Assembly (NCBI GenBank): GCA_021234155.1
Contig: JAJEKV010000080.1
Coordinates: forward strand, 666,182 to 730,181
DNA length: 64,000 bases
Direction of reading: 5' to 3'
From: Isoetes taiwanensis
Taxonomy: Eukaryota > Streptophyta > Lycopodiopsida > Isoetales > Isoetaceae
Shown here: piece by piece, positions 12,108 through 24,719 of the stretch
How the letters are laid out: every line of letters starts with the position of its first letter
Position numbering within the stretch: the first letter of the stretch is position 1
Notes under the pieces: generated by a model
Seen by the model: only the letters and a program-made list of their open reading frames with translations
What the model was told of the DNA's origin: nothing
Database searches by the model: none
Translations under genes and position numbers: made by a program

Positions 12108-12126
12108 AGGTTGGCTTAAAGTCATA

Positions 12127-13159
12127 ATGTCTACTAGATTTGCAGCCAATTTGTTAAATCAAATTGAAGTCTTTAAGGGGGACATTGGATTCCAAGTCTG
12201 GAAGGAGTCTATTAAGTACATTTTGGAATTTAACCATTTGTGGCATCTTGTAGATGGTGGTGGTTTGGAGTCACTAGTCACGCTAGTTACGGTAATGCAA
12301 GCCCGGTGCGGCTCAAATAATCCGGGGAGGAGGGAGTGGAACTCCGGGGAGGATCACAGGTATCTTGACTCCTACTATTCTTTGTGGCGAGATGACACCA
12401 AAGTTATGGAAGCACAACAGATAATTCTGAGTAAGGTAGGAACTGCTCTTAAGTTGAGATTAAGAGGGTTGAAGCCACATGAAATGTAGCAGTATCTTAT
12501 AAGTCAATATGAGGTAAAAAGCTCATCCCAAATAGATTTGTTGGAAAAGCAACTAAGGAAGCTAAAATTATTTAAAAAGGATGGCAGATCTTGAAGGGGC
12601 TGGAAATGTTTTAAGTGAGCAATATCAAATATTGGCATTGTCTAGGGCTGTTTCTCACAACACTCACCTTGCAACATTAGTGAGAAATATAGCCACTTCA
12701 AAGGAACATGCTTTGAGGATTATTAGAACTGAATTTGAGCAGTCCAAAGGTATGCAAGAGGATGATCAATCTCCTGAAGTGTTGTTTACAAGGAAGCAAA
12801 AAAGAGGAGGCAGTTCCAGCTTTGCAAAAGATAGATTGGGGCCCTGCTACACCTGCAACCAATATGGACATCTCAAAAATGAATGTCCAAGTGAAGGTAA
12901 GCAATTTAAATGCTTTAATTGTGATGGTAAAGGTCACATATCTGCAAATTGTCCAAGTCCCAAGAGTATTGGGGGAAGAGGGAGAGGTCGAGGAAGAACT
13001 CAAATGGACTCTAAAAGGGGAAGGGGGAGATTTAAAAGAAACACTAGTGTGAATATCATGGAAGAGACAAATGAAGAAAATCCTGATGACATTGAGGTAA
13101 TACATGCACTTAATGTTTCCAAGATTTTAACAAAAGTGATAACATGTTTCTCATTATAG
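12127..13159 (+). pseudogene. Copia Gag (UBN2-type with two CCHC knuckles), broken copy
   Basis: Retrotransposon nucleocapsid precursor. The ATG at 12127 (MSTRFAANLLNQIEVFKGD) begins the conserved copia Gag. An in-frame stop occurs at 12487-12489, and the Ser/Gly linker around 12260-12390 is scrambled relative to unit 2, mostly where unit 2 has CAG or CTG. The 3' part is open from ~12581 and carries two zinc knuckles (CYTCNQYGHLKNEC and CFNCDGKGHISANC) and an RG-rich basic tail. The breaks look like sequence error rather than decay. Confidence 0.8.
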
Positions 13160-13585
13160 ATTCAGGAGCAGAAAGATCAGTAGTACATGATTTGAAGATA
13201 TTAAAAGAATGTAAAAAGGAGAATGGTCAAGTTCAGCTTGGAGATGGTGGGGTGCAGAAAATTAGAGACTCTGGAATATTAGAGCTGTTTGATTTAAATG
13301 GAAAAAGTGTGATGCTTAAAGAGGTTTTGTGTATTCCAACTCTTGTGAGAAATTTAATCTCAGTTTGCCAACTTGTGGATCTTGGTTATAAAGTTGTTTT
13401 TGAAAAGCTTGAATGCAAAATATTTTCTTCATAACATTTTGAAGTTTATTGGAAGGAGAGTAGGAAATTTGTTTGGCTTTGACAAAGATCATATCTTGTC
13501 TATCAATCTTGTTGAGTGTCCATCAAAGACAACTTGGCACAATAGATTATGCCATACTCATTCTACCAATATTGATTTGCTATAA
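13144..13585 (+). pseudogene. Copia protease and pre-integrase zinc region (unit 1)
   Basis: The aspartic protease motif is intact here (IIDSGAERSVVHDLKIL), followed by LQLGDGG-like and VRNLISVCQLVDLGYKVVFE segments. The frame then shifts before the pre-integrase segment TTWHNRLCHTHSTNIDLL, which ends at a stop at 13585. Unit 1 is the better copy for the DSGA site and the VCQLVDLGY segment. The HHCC finger is completed out of frame by CAGCQLGK near 13615. Confidence 0.75.
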
Positions 13586-13663
13586 CAGCAAAAAAGGATG
13601 ATGAAAAATTGCAATGTGCAGGATGCCAACTTGGTAAGCAATCAAGGCTTGCATTTAAAGCAC

Positions 13664-14262
13664 ATAAGTCGTATTTAATTAAAGTGGGACTCATTCCATT
13701 CCCACTTTTTTTCGGAACTCTGTTATTTTACACAAGAAGGAGCACCAGGCCAGCGTCCTTAATTCAAATTTTTTATGCATTCTTGTGCATCCAAGCTTTC
13801 TCCCAGTTTTTGTCGGATAGCGAGTTGAGTCCCTGTTTTGGGGCTTATTTGTCATTCAAAATAAGAGTTTTTCGCGTGAGGGTGAATTCCTTTACCAAGA
13901 CATTTTGGCTCTATTTTCTTAGGTGGGTAGATAAAGAGATCACAAATTCCAACAAAAATTAAAGCAAATTGTTTACTTAATCACCAAAAATACTACTTTT
14001 GAGATACCTTATATTTATAAATGGGCTCATTACAATATATATTACGATTGGGTGGAAGCGACCATAGTGGTCGTATTATCACAATGATTACACCCTCTTC
14101 ACACATGAACCACCTAGTGCAAGCGGTAGCGTGGAGCTCTGTCCAAGTCGCGGGCAACTTCTGGGGCGATAGAAATTTGTATGAGAAGTTGGTTCATAGG
14201 CCCCGTGCTTGTATGTCAATGATGTCACCACCCTCTTCTCGGCATCTTTCTTCAATGGTGGT
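13664..14262 (+). repeat. Repeat family A insertion inside copia integrase (unit 1)
   Basis: Copia coding is lost between GKQSRLAFKAH (ends ~13663) and FIAKRAKRTLDLIHTNLCGP (resumes ~14263). The ~0.6 kb between opens TAAGTCGTATTTAATTAAAG and contains GCGACCATAGTGGTCG. It shows the same block order as the repeat at 5201. It looks like an insertion into integrase; a target duplication could not be fixed. Confidence 0.55.
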
Positions 14263-15053
14263 CTTTTCATTGCTAAAAGAGCTAAAAGAACTTTAGATCG
14301 ATACACACAAATCTGTGTGGACCTATCAATATTACAAGAATAGAAGGACATAGATATTTTATGACCTTCATAGATGATTTTAGCAGAAGAACAAGATGTT
14401 ATCTGCTAAAGAGAAAAAGTCAAGCCTTTGAAGCCTTGAAATTATTTGTAGCTGAAGTAGAGCTAGAAACAGAAAGAAAAGTTAAATGTATAAGATCAGA
14501 CGGAGGGGAGGATATTTATCAAAGGAATTCAAGTGGTCTTGTGCTACTTGGTGGTATTAAAAGGCAGGTTGACTTGTAGATATTCTCCACAACAAAATGG
14601 AGTAGCTGAAAGAAAAAATAGGACTCTGCTCAATGTTGTTCGTTCAATGCTAAAATACTCTGGCCTACCAAATTTCTTATGGAGTGAAGCTCTGAAAGTA
14701 GCAGTTCTTATTCAAAACATATTGCCATCTGTAAGTACAAAAGGTACGATTGCACGAAATGATGATGCAGAGGGGGGAAAATTCCTGTTTATGAACATTT
14801 AAGGTCATTTGGATGTTTGGGTTTTGTTCATACTCCTGAAGAAACTAGAAAAAAACTTGATGATCGAGCATGTATTGCATATATGGTGGGATATGATTTG
14901 CATTCAAAAGCTTACAGATTATATGATCATGCTCATAGAAAAATCCTAATTAGCAGGGATGTAGTATTCAATGAAAACAAGTTTTACAAAGCAATTTTTA
15001 ATATTAATGATGATAATAATTTGAAGGCTAATCAAACTAAATGCTTGATGTGA
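14263..15053 (+). pseudogene. Copia integrase core, broken copy (unit 1)
   Basis: The rve integrase core is present in pieces. MTFIDDFSRRTRCYLL carries the first Asp. CIRSDGGEDIYQ is a corrupted second-Asp region. NGVAERKNRTLL carries the Glu. GFVHTPEETRKKLDDRACIA and ISRDVVFNENKF form the C-terminal part. Frame changes occur near 14515, 14560 and 14760, all repaired in the unit 2 reading. Downstream to ~15700 the integrase-RT linker is heavily scrambled at CTG/CAG sites. Confidence 0.75.
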
Positions 15054-15439
15054 AAGAACGGTTGAGCATCTTGCTTTCGAGGTGAGGTTGGAATCTGAGG
15101 GATACAAGAGGAATTCTTAGCGGTGATAATGAAGATGGAGATGAAGATACAATTGAATCACAAGATCTTGAAAGTCATCGAGGAGAGGTTGAACCTCTTG
15201 ATTGAATCTGCATTACACGAATTTTGAGATAGCGAGAACTGAGCCATTTGTAATTTTGGCGAGAACTGAACTGCTATACCCATGGCAAGACCAAAAAGGA
15301 AAGCCAAAAAATTTTGAAGCACAAATCTTGGTGATGAAAGCAAACTTCAACTAGAGTTGCATGGTAGAGCGAAGAAGGAAGAAGTAAAAGGCATCATGGC
15401 GACAAAGGTGAAATCCATTCTATATTTGATATTCTTGTT

Positions 15440-16416
15440 TTAAGCCCGATAAAATTTTGCCAAGTAATTTTGAAGAAGCTATTAAAATAATGATTGAAAA
15501 AGCGGAGCAAAGCTATGGAGAATGAGATGCAATCTTTCAAAAAAGCGAAACCTATCTTGTGGTTGACAAGCCACGAGGTAAAAATATTGTTGGCAATAAA
15601 TGGATTTTTAGAATAAAGCCGAGGCATTGATGGAAAAACAAAAAAAGTATAAAGGCAAGGTTTGTGGCACAAAGCGTTTACTCGGAAAAGAAAAGGGTTA
15701 GATTTTGATGAAACATTCTCACCATTGGTCAAGATTAATAGTTTGAGAATGCTACTAGCCATTGCAAACTCGTGTCACATGGAAATTCATCATATGGATG
15801 TAAGCCTGACATTTCTTAATGCAAAACTTGAAGAAGAAATCTATTTGAAACCTGCACCGAGTTGAGGAAGGAAGAAGAAGGAAAAGTTTGGAGATTAAGC
15901 GAGGCGGGTCTATGGGCTGAAACAAGCACCAAAGGGGTGGTACAAATGTATGGACAATTATCTTCTAGAGCAAGGTTTTGAAAAGTTAAAGTGTGATGGG
16001 AATTTATCTACGGATATAATCTTTGGAAGCGGTGGTGTATTATAGCTTTATATGTTGATGACAATATCATGGTTTGCAAATGACAAAGATATTTTGACTC
16101 AATGCAAACAAGCTGCTCAATAAAGCGTTCCCAAATGGCGATTTAGGTGAACTTAAAAGGTTTCTTGGCATTGAAGTATCTGAGGGACGAGAAAACATAA
16201 GCTGCGACATTGAGCCCGACAAACTCATATCCTAAATATGTTGAAGAAATTTAATATCGTGATTGCAACATAGCACAAACTCCCTTAGTACCGGAGGAAG
16301 ATCTCGACTAATATGTCTCCAAAAATAGAAAGAAAAAAAGCAAATGGAAAATGTGCCTTATAGATCAGCGATTGGTTGCTTGTCTTATGTAGCAAATTGC
16401 ACAAAACCCGGATATA
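15440..16416 (+). pseudogene. Copia reverse transcriptase, broken copy (unit 1)
   Basis: RT fragments are recognisable: LDFDETFSPLVKINSLRMLL, MEIHHMDVS, YMGLKQAP-like and YVDDNIMV (catalytic YVDD near 16050). Many frame changes occur. The series stops at KPDI (~16416), where the nested DNA element begins. Confidence 0.75.
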
Positions 16417-16763
16417 ACAAAGTTGCGTATTAAGCGGGGAGCAAATCATTGAAAGCGAGAGCAAAAGGAATATTCCTCAAAAGATTCCTTTTTTTTTACA
16501 AAAAGGGGTAAAAGCGAGGTTAAAAAAAAAAAAAAGATGCATGAAATTCTATTTTGACCCCCCCCCCAAATGACTAATTTTTTTTTTCAATGAAAAATTG
16601 ACTTTTTTTAAAGTGTCACTTTTCTTAGCAAATAGAATGTTCTTAAAGTATGTTTTAAGAGACAAACTCTAATTTTAGGAGGATAAAATATTTAACAAAA
16701 ATTGAAGTAAGTGCATGCTTGAAGCTGTAGTATTCTCAAAAATTGAAGATAGAATCTTCATAT

Positions 16764-19700
16764 TCACATACAAAATTCTGATCTTTTCTAAGACTTCGGT
16801 TATGTGCAAAAGTGTGAGGAGTGATGAGAGAGGGATCGGGGCGTCTTCATATTCATTTTATGCCATCGTCATCACCTTCACTTCTTTCTTTGTCATCAGG
16901 AAGTGCTTGAGTTATCTTCCTCATCACTATCAACAGACGGTGAAGCATTGTCACCACCTTCTTCATCATCTTCTTCGTAATTACAAGCTTTTTAAGCAAA
17001 TTGATAGTCTTACGGCGTGAGCGATTGTCGATTTCAATTTAAAATCATAGCACAAAATAGTCCGTCATTAAGGTTCATTTCGTCCCTACAACCCACCTTC
17101 TTGGACTTTCTCCCTTTTCCTTGGCTTCTCATTTCTAACTCATATCTACCTTCAAAAGCATTTTACGGCGTGTTGCAAGCCAATGAATCTTGAGTTTAGT
17201 GACTAAGCCTTCCTCCTTGGCTGTGTCAAGCACTTTTACTATCGAGCGATTCGACCTTTGTCATCCTCCTCGGTCGGAAGAGCAATTAGCATACCTTTGG
17301 TAATTTACGTGATATTACCTTGAGGCTCATTCTGCGTCTTGGTCAGGGTACATGACTCGGTCCTCCTCGTCTTCTACTGCGAGGTGCAAATGTAGCCTTT
17401 GCTTGGACTGCTTGGTCTTTGGGGTTGATGGAAGGTGTTAGGCCATTGAAATGGTTCTTGCAAGCTGTCTTAGAGCTATATTTTTGTACAACAATTTTAC
17501 GTTAGAAAGAAATTACTCCACCACATCAGATCTTCTTCTAAGAAGTACTTAAAACTGAGGAAATTCCATTTTCAATGGCTTTTAAGGATGACTCTGGGGT
17601 ACTTTTTCTTACCTTGGACTCCTTAGGATTTTTGAGAGCAAGTTGTTCAGCCACGTTCTATGAAGGAAGTGTGCGGAATATATTTAAGGAAGCGTAATCC
17701 CTACGGTGGACTCGGTCCTTAGTTGTGGTATACTTCTTCCCCTGTAAGAAGCTTTGGCCATCCTTCAAGTAGAACTTGATATGATCTTTGAAAGGTGAGA
17801 TCATTCAACTTGTTCGCGACTTGTTCTCTGTTTGAGCGTTGAGAGAAAACAAACTCTCTAAAATCAGCGGTCTCTTTAAGAAGATCGACCCTTTGGAGTA
17901 GGAGTGTAAGAATCTTCAATAATTGAACTAAAGAAGGAAGGAAGGAAAGCCTTCTTCCTTCTAAAGGCGCCTGAGAAAATCTTTGAACATTTGGTCAATC
18001 GATCATGAGTGTGGCCTACAAGTAAGAAACAGAGCTTCACTTTTCTAAAGATCCCTAGCTCCACTAACATGGCCACGATGCAAAGAGTGTTTGATTCTTG
18101 TTCTCCCTTGTAGTATTGTCAAGTTGCAGATAAAAAGCTTTGGTGGTAATTGCTCTTGCTTTCGCCGCGGGACCTTGTTAAAATTGTAATTGTGAGGTTC
18201 GGGTCACCATGCAAGTTTGGATCGTCAAAAATACTTTGCACTTTAGACTTCCTTTGAAGACCATAGCTCCTACAAGGTGGACCTTAACAAAACATTCCTC
18301 GGCACATCCTTAGGAATGTTCAAGAAATGTGGTAGAGTTGTTTTTTTTTGGTCCATTCCATCAATCACATGAGACATGTATTGCGGTGGGCGTTCAAGAG
18401 CTTTTTTTTTCTATGCTTGGCAAGCTTTCTTCTCTCTGCTTTGCTTGTTGTTCACGATGTCGGCAAGGTTACATTTGCACAATATCGTAGAAGAAATCAG
18501 GTCAAAACATTTTTACGAAACAAGTGAGAGATTGGAGAACATGAGCTTACTTCTTTTCGACCTCTGTCTTTGCGGTTTCTTGTTGACTCTTTAATTACGC
18601 ACACCTCGAGCAAGCGGACATTCTATGTTTTCTAGGAATTTTCACAAGACCGAATTCACTTTTCCGCGGTGCGGTGAAGTGTGAGTAAGAGATGTCTTTG
18701 AAGGTGAGTGCAAGTCTCTTTGTACTCATTAAAAACATCTTTTTTTTTGGTGATGTTATCGGTTAAATGATACATGTTCTTTGTTAGGTAGCTTCTCACA
18801 TGTTTCTCTAAAATATTTCTCCATCCATGACCACGGTGACAAGGGCATGCATGGTTACAACTCTTCTTGGTCCACAATGATCATCGATTCTTTGGATTTT
18901 TGTCAGTCTTTTGTGTATTCTAGACATTACGGTGGACCCTAAGCGGTGGACAACCATAAAGCATTTACGGCAAACTTCTTGGCCGGTTAATGTAGTGCAA
19001 GAAGGTGTTGCGATGCTGGTCTTACATGATAAGCTAAGTAGGCATTACGGTGCGCCAATGTCATGGGCGTAGTTGTCTCTAAGCGCTTTCGTAATTTAGC
19101 CATATTAAATCTGTTGATGCAACCCAATGAGCAGCATTTAGTTCTCAAAAGTCTCCTCATTTTGTGTTCATCCATAAGATTTCTTCTTCTTCTTGAGAGG
19201 AGCAAGCCCTCAAACCAAAATCCACCTTGAATTTCTTTGAAGATTGGCTTGAGAACATGTAATCTCTTTGTTCCTCGTTGGTGTCTTCATCTTACGATGA
19301 AACTTCTACTACGGGGGGTGACTTCCTCTGTCACGAGTGGTGTGCTTGTAGAGGAAAAGCAGACCGCGTGAAGTTGTTCAGGAATAGGCGGGGATGCGGT
19401 GTTAAAGGATGGTGATGGCCCATAAGAGGTTGTGGCATCATTTGTTCTTGTACCATCTTGAAAAGGAGTTCTTGCAAACATCTCCTTTAGAAGCGGACTG
19501 GAATTACGCAAATCCATGTGTCTAACCGTTGTTGTGTGAAGAGGAGTGCATCTTTGGGCGTCGTCCTCATTTGTAGTGAAGTCTGGTGAGAGAAATTGTA
19601 GTGAATCTCACGGTCTTCTTTACTTTACTACGTGTTCCTTGTATGTTTGGATGAAGGGTGAAGCAACAAATGGGGGGTAGCTTGTTCTTGAACACCGTTG

Positions 19701-20001
19701 TTGTGGAGCTTCCATAGGTGGTCGGGGGATGGAACAAAGGGTGATGGCAACATGCTCCGGCTGGTGGTGATTCTTTGGAAGGAGATGCGGTGTCTTTGTC
19801 TCTGAGGACTTGGTGGCGGTTGGAAGGGTGGTGGAAGTGCATTACGTCTTTGGACTCGGTGTGTCTTGAGGAAGCAACAACGATGAGTAGAGGTAGGAGT
19901 CGGAGAATGCCGGTCTTCACTAGAAATAGCGTTGTTCCCAAAGCGTGTCCTCGAGAACAGGGCGAGTTTGAGACAACAAAAGGTGGTGGAAGCTTGTTCA
20001 T
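16764..20001 (-). pseudogene. DUF7869-like RNase-H-type protein, candidate transposase (unit 1, frame-broken)
   Basis: Minus-strand gene of the nested element. Recognisable segments in order: a Ser/Pro/Thr-rich N-terminus (from the ATG at 20001), MDEHKMRRLLRTKCCSLGCI (19.1-19.2 kb, cysteine cluster), YHLTDNITKK (~18770), the IDGMDQ region (~18350-18370), LDNTTRENKN region (~18090-18128) and VELGIFRKVKLCFLLVGHTH (17996-18060). The C-terminus is acidic, near 16764-16980. Frames change repeatedly, at places where unit 2 often differs by CAG/CTG edits. The assignment rests on motif recall and needs a profile search. Confidence 0.55.
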
Positions 20002-20428
20002 GGCGGTTCGTCATCTTAACAAGCGCAAAAAATAGTAAAGAGATTTGAGAAACTTTACGTGTCGCGAGCTTTTCTTATTCGAATACTGCATACGTAGTAC
20101 AAGTAGAAGTTCGGTACTAATCAAGTGAAAGTCAAAATAAAAGCTATTACGGAATACACAAAGAGTAGGATAGTAAAAGCTAAGCGTATTCCGCTTCACA
20201 TAGAAAAAGAAAAGGCGAAAAGGATACCTTTAAAAGGAAATTTGGCGCCTTGATTGCGTATTCGGTCTCGGGCTCGAGTTGCCCGGCGCCGGTATACCGA
20301 TTATAAATAGGGAGGACCGTATTCCGATTCACATAGGCGAACATGGGCCGGTCGGTAAGAAAGTACAGCGTACAATCATTTGCATAATACGTTTCTTATT
20401 CCCGAATACACTATCGCCTTCCCTCGGA

Positions 20429-20664
20429 GAAAGTGTATTCCGAATACACTGGCCTTCGCTTTGAAGGCAGGAAAGTGTATTCGGAATACACTGGCAGCCT
20501 TCACGAAAGTGTATAGCGAAAGTGTATTCGAATACACTTTCAGCTTTCAAAATGAAGGCCAAAGTGTATTCGAATACACTTTAAGCCTTCAAGTGAAACC
20601 AAAGTGTATTCGAATACACTTTAAGCTAACCGGTGGCGAAAGTGTATTCAGGAATACACTTTCG
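20429..20664. repeat. Palindrome array 1, divergent promoter region (unit 1)
   Basis: Six copies of a dyad built on GTGTATTCGAATACAC with AAA/TTT arms, spaced about 40-50 bp. They are separated by GGCCTTC/GAAGGC-type spacers. The array lies between the starts of the two divergent genes of the nested element. Further half sites occur at 20070-20340. Confidence 0.8.
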
Positions 20665-20889
20665 TGTTTTTAGGTTTTAAGAGGTTACTTTTCCATGCGT
20701 TTTTTAGTTATTTTAGGCGTTTTTTCTGCCTTTAAAGCTTGTTTAGACCTTTTTCTTCGTCAAGATTGCAGTGCTTTTTTGGCATTTTTGTCCTCTTTTT
20801 GCCCTCTTTTTTCCCTTTTTGCAAGACATTTTGTGATACGGAATAGTTTTTGGCCCTTGTTTTTCTCTAACAAGGTCGTGTTTACAAAC

Positions 20890-23800
20890 AATTTGCCTGA
20901 GACAAGAAGGCGACAGAAAAACAACGAAGAGGCCCTTAAAATCCCACGAAAGCCGCACCCTGAGAGAGAAGGCTTGAGGAGTCAATTGCGCCTACTATCT
21001 CTGAAAACTTTCAAACTCAATGGTTCTTTACAAAGGGGTATACGGAAAGTACAGCACCCTTACTTTCCTACATATCAGTTGAGACCACGGAACCAAAAGA
21101 TGCGATGGCGAGGGAATTTATGCGCATGGGCACCATCCTTCGCCGTGAGTGAAGTATTTGGGGAGTCGGTCGGGTAGGGAGGCTGTCTTTTCGGACATCC
21201 CAAGGCTTTATTCATGTTGATGAATCCTACCTTAGAGTGGTGAAAGTAAATCCACATCCTCTTTACAAGTATGTTTCTCACTACGAACAAAAGTAAGCTC
21301 TGTTCCATCATTAACTTCGTTCGAAGCACAACGGCGAGGACTTCCCCTGACGAGAGTCGAGAACAAGGGGAAGAGGATAACCTAGAGAGCGGCGGTGCAT
21401 CATCACCATCACGGGAGTCCATCGGAGACCGAAGAAAGGCCACCGTCACCACCACCAAAGCGGCAAAGGCAAACCGTTGCGCTAAAAAACTAAAAAGCAA
21501 AGCGGCTTTGATTACCTTGAGAAGATGCTCACGAGGCACAAAAAAAAAGAAGAAGGGGAAAGGCAAAGCACACGGTGTTGCTTTCAAAAAAAAAAAAGTT
21601 GATAAAACATCGAGAAAATGGAGGAGATAAAACTGCACAAGTTTGTGCAAGGTGTCATTATTGCCCGATCACTTGTATGAAGCTTCCACCGAAAAATGAA
21701 GGCTGGTGAAAGGCCACCGGGTTCGCAAAATTTCGCCGATCACTTGAGGAACTGAAAAGGCGAGAATAAGGAGCAATCAAATGCTCATGTGGCCCCAATA
21801 GTTGTCCTTGTTGCGGGGGGGCGATGCAAAACCCCGAGGACTATGGCGGAGAAAGCGAGACCTACACTCACTCGTCTTGGGAGGCAATCGACTTCAAGGC
21901 AAGAAGGCAACTTTATAAAAGAAAAGAACCGAGGTACCTCTCAGTCCTCTGTATTTGTTTCTTGTGGTCTTACCGATGAAGAAGCGAAAATCGTTGCCAA
22001 CACCCACAATCGCGACAGCGAATATAAACTAAAGATGAGCCGTCGACAAGATCCGGTTCATGCGAAGTGCGTAATTTTCAAGGAAAAGTCACGGTGAGGA
22101 CTGAAAAGCCGGCGTTTTCCTTGGAGCTTAAGGGCGTGTGCCATTGAATCTTTTGAAATATGGCGAGGCCAATAAAAGCGATCTCTCATTGGTTTCAATT
22201 AGCTTTTAGAGATGGCAAGGTAAGCACAAAAGCGTATTCGAATAACAAATCAACTATCTCCGTGAAATCTTTTTGAGCAGATTTGGGAACTCGGGGCGAG
22301 ATATTTTCAATGTTGAGCGAGGGGAGTTAAAGAGCAAGGAGCAAGGGGACAGCCAAGAAAAAATCATCGGCGTGCCCAAAAAAAATGACCATTACCGTGC
22401 GGCGAGAAATGCGGGGCTTCTCAGAACCACGAGAGATTACGGGAGGCTTCTCCAAAAGTTGTTGATAAGGAGTTTAGCCTAGAAGAAATGTCAAAGGAAT
22501 TGCACAAGTAAGATCTACGCCACAAACTTTACTCTTTAGGCGTTAGAGTCCCAAAAACATCGGGGTAGATAGTGTATTCGGAATACACATACCTTTCTTC
22601 ACATGGGCCTTTGTGTATTAGGAATACACAATGCTTTTCTAGAGACAAGCAATGTGTATTAGGAACATTATATAAAAGAAAGCATGTGTGATACGGAACT
22701 CACATGTCCTCTTCTAAAAAGTATTGTGTATTCGAATACACATTGCTTCCTTCCGGAGATGCAATGTGTATTAGGAATACCACAATGCATTGTTCGAGTA
22801 GCATCACCGGTTAACCGGTTTGTATTCGAATACGTTTAGCTTGACTTTTATTTGTTTTTCTTCTACTTTGACTTGTTCCTCACTTTTTAACTCATTCTTT
22901 CCTTAGCGTCTTGCAGCCAAAAAAGCGTCATAACATGTCAAACATGTTTGATGGAGCGACTAAGCGTAGAGACATGGGAAAGGTGCAAGGAACTCTACCC
23001 AATAGCCGCCGGCGTGGCGCATTGTGCAATATGCACCAAATTTTGAGGGCTGGGTAAGTACTCTCAACATTCCTCGTCTTTGCACACCACGATCTCCTTA
23101 CGGTTGTTGTTTATGTTTTTCCTCGAGCAAAAGAAAAACAAAGACCTTCAGGGATTTATGCATTTGGTTAGAACAACACGGGAAGAGAGGTCGTTAAATT
23201 TGAAAGAAGAAGCTGTTGAGCGAGAACCATCCGACTACGAGAGATTTTGCATGTTTGATCAAAACAATTTATATTCAATCATTCACGGTGATTGCACGAA
23301 ACTTTGTCGAACGGTTAAGCCCGCGAGGACTTCACTTTGGTTATTCTGATCTTCCCTACGGGTTTAAGCTTAAAGGCGTGAATCTGACGACCAGCCCTTC
23401 AAATTTTCAGAATTTAATGCTTTTATTGATGGAATCAAGCGGATCCTGCTTGACTAAACATTGGCGTTTAGTTACTTTCCATTCGAGCATGCGGTCGGCT
23501 TGGTAGAATCAGCTTTCAAAAACCACTTTGGTTCTCGGTTCGAGGCGGGATATGAAAACCTTATGCGGTAAGTCTTATTCGAATCTGATTACTTTTCTCT
23601 TTGATTCGTGGTGTATTAGGAATAGTATTTTCTGTTTACGGTTTTGAAGTGTTTTCTCTTTTTTGCTAACATCACTTTAAATGTTTCACTAGGTACAAAG
23701 CGAACATCAACTACCATGGTGGAGGTCCAAGGTTGCTTAGCAAGGTAGAGTACCTTCATGTAGCTTATTGGAGTTTTGATGGGAAGAGGACCATGGAACA

Positions 23801-24363
23801 CTTCAACAACTTTGCCTTTGTCAAAACTTTTCAAGCGTCCTTGAGTTTCCAGCGGTCTTCACAATTGCGGGACCCAAGCGCACAAAGGCGGGATTGTGAA
23901 TCACTACGAAACCACAAAAGCTCATCAACCATCTCACGGACATGTTCTCGCGTCGTCCGGAGATTGGAGATGCTGATACTTTCTCACAGTTCTGGTACTA
24001 CTATCGCATGTGCACTTAAGAAGGGCATAGCTGTATGGTAGCCGTGGATATTGATAAGGATCTTTGTTAATTTTGTGAAGATGATGGTTTGCCTTACCTA
24101 CTTTACCGGATGAACATCAAGAGCTAGGGGCCAAGTCTTCATCGATTATGCTAAACTAAGCGTCCTCGGAGATCTGACCTCCATTCTCCGGCTCACTAGG
24201 CGATGAGGCAACCTTTGCGAGCTTAAAAAGTAGCTTTAGCTACCATTCAGGAAGGACAAGGAGGATACAAAACTTAAGTCTCCGGCAAAGGGCGGCCCGG
24301 CCTGAGAAGGACGAGGCGGCGGAAGCGAAAAAAAATGATGAGGACTATGATGTAGATCTTTGA
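20890..24363 (+). pseudogene. ParB-like plus DNA methyltransferase-like protein (unit 1, frame-broken)
   Basis: Plus-strand gene of the nested element. Segments: basic N-terminus with KRQRQ- and KKKKGKGKA-type stretches (to ~21600); ParB-like part 21640-22480 with GLTDEEAKIVANTHN (21964-22010); intron with palindromes 22508-22916; NLYSIIHGDCT (~23263-23295); DLPYGFKLKG (23348-23377); HWRLVTFHS (~23460); intron 23568-23692; YHGGGPRLLSKVEYLHVAYW (~23713-23770); acidic end DEDYDVDL stopping at 24363. DLPYGF is read directly only in this unit. Many small frame changes. Confidence 0.55.
22570..22836. repeat. Palindrome array 2, inside an intron of the plus-strand gene (unit 1)
   Basis: Seven dyads with the same GTGTATTC..GAATACAC core but different outer arms (CAAT..ATTG, CATG..). 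They lie inside a predicted intron (22508-22916, GTAAGA...TTGCAG). Several are scrambled relative to unit 2. Confidence 0.75.
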
Positions 24364-24719
24364 CTACTGCACATTAAAATTATCATTATTTATTACAATG
24401 AATCTTCTATATTGATGTACGAAAATTTATTAAAAACATATTACTTTTTTTTCCTCTCCATTTTGGTGCTTGTTTTTTTTCATGCTTTCAGTCTCTTCAA
24501 GTCTCTGCCTAAATTTAAGCTATTTGTATGATTTACGTTTTCATAAGTACAAAGTTATAAGCCTAATAATGGCCCAAAATTACCGAAAAAAAAAATCACG
24601 AACCTCTAGAAATTCTCAACAACTTTCAAAAAGGCTTATTTTAGAAACATGGTGTTTTTTAAAAGGGAATCTTTGAAACGGGAGTGATGCAACACTCCCG
24701 TTTAATTTGCTATCGTGTT

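Larger units (their letters stand above)
16417..24719. mobile_element. Nested TIR DNA element with transposase-like and ParB-methyltransferase-like genes (unit 1)
   Basis: Inserted in the copia pol gene: KPDI before it (16411-16416) and IAFGVN after it (24721 on). The right end carries CACTCCCGTTTAAT and the left end ATTAAGCGGGGAG (a CHG-type variant of ATTAAACGGGAG in unit 2), so the ends are inverted. A short TATA-type duplication flanks it. Content: minus-strand gene 16764-20001, palindrome array 20429-20664, plus-strand gene ~20890-24363. I know of no named superfamily with this combination. Confidence 0.75.

Noticed and set aside
12094-12489. Gag stop and scrambled linker in unit 1 as genuine pseudogenisation
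   Set aside because: Edits sit at CAG/CTG positions, and comparable edits hit unit 2 in other genes, which points to sequence error. Kept only as a caution.
12698-13105. Antisense ORFs opposite copia gag (also 45102-45509) and opposite eL24 (27229-27714, 59764-60120)
   Set aside because: They are mirror frames of strongly supported coding sequence and have no independent family signal.
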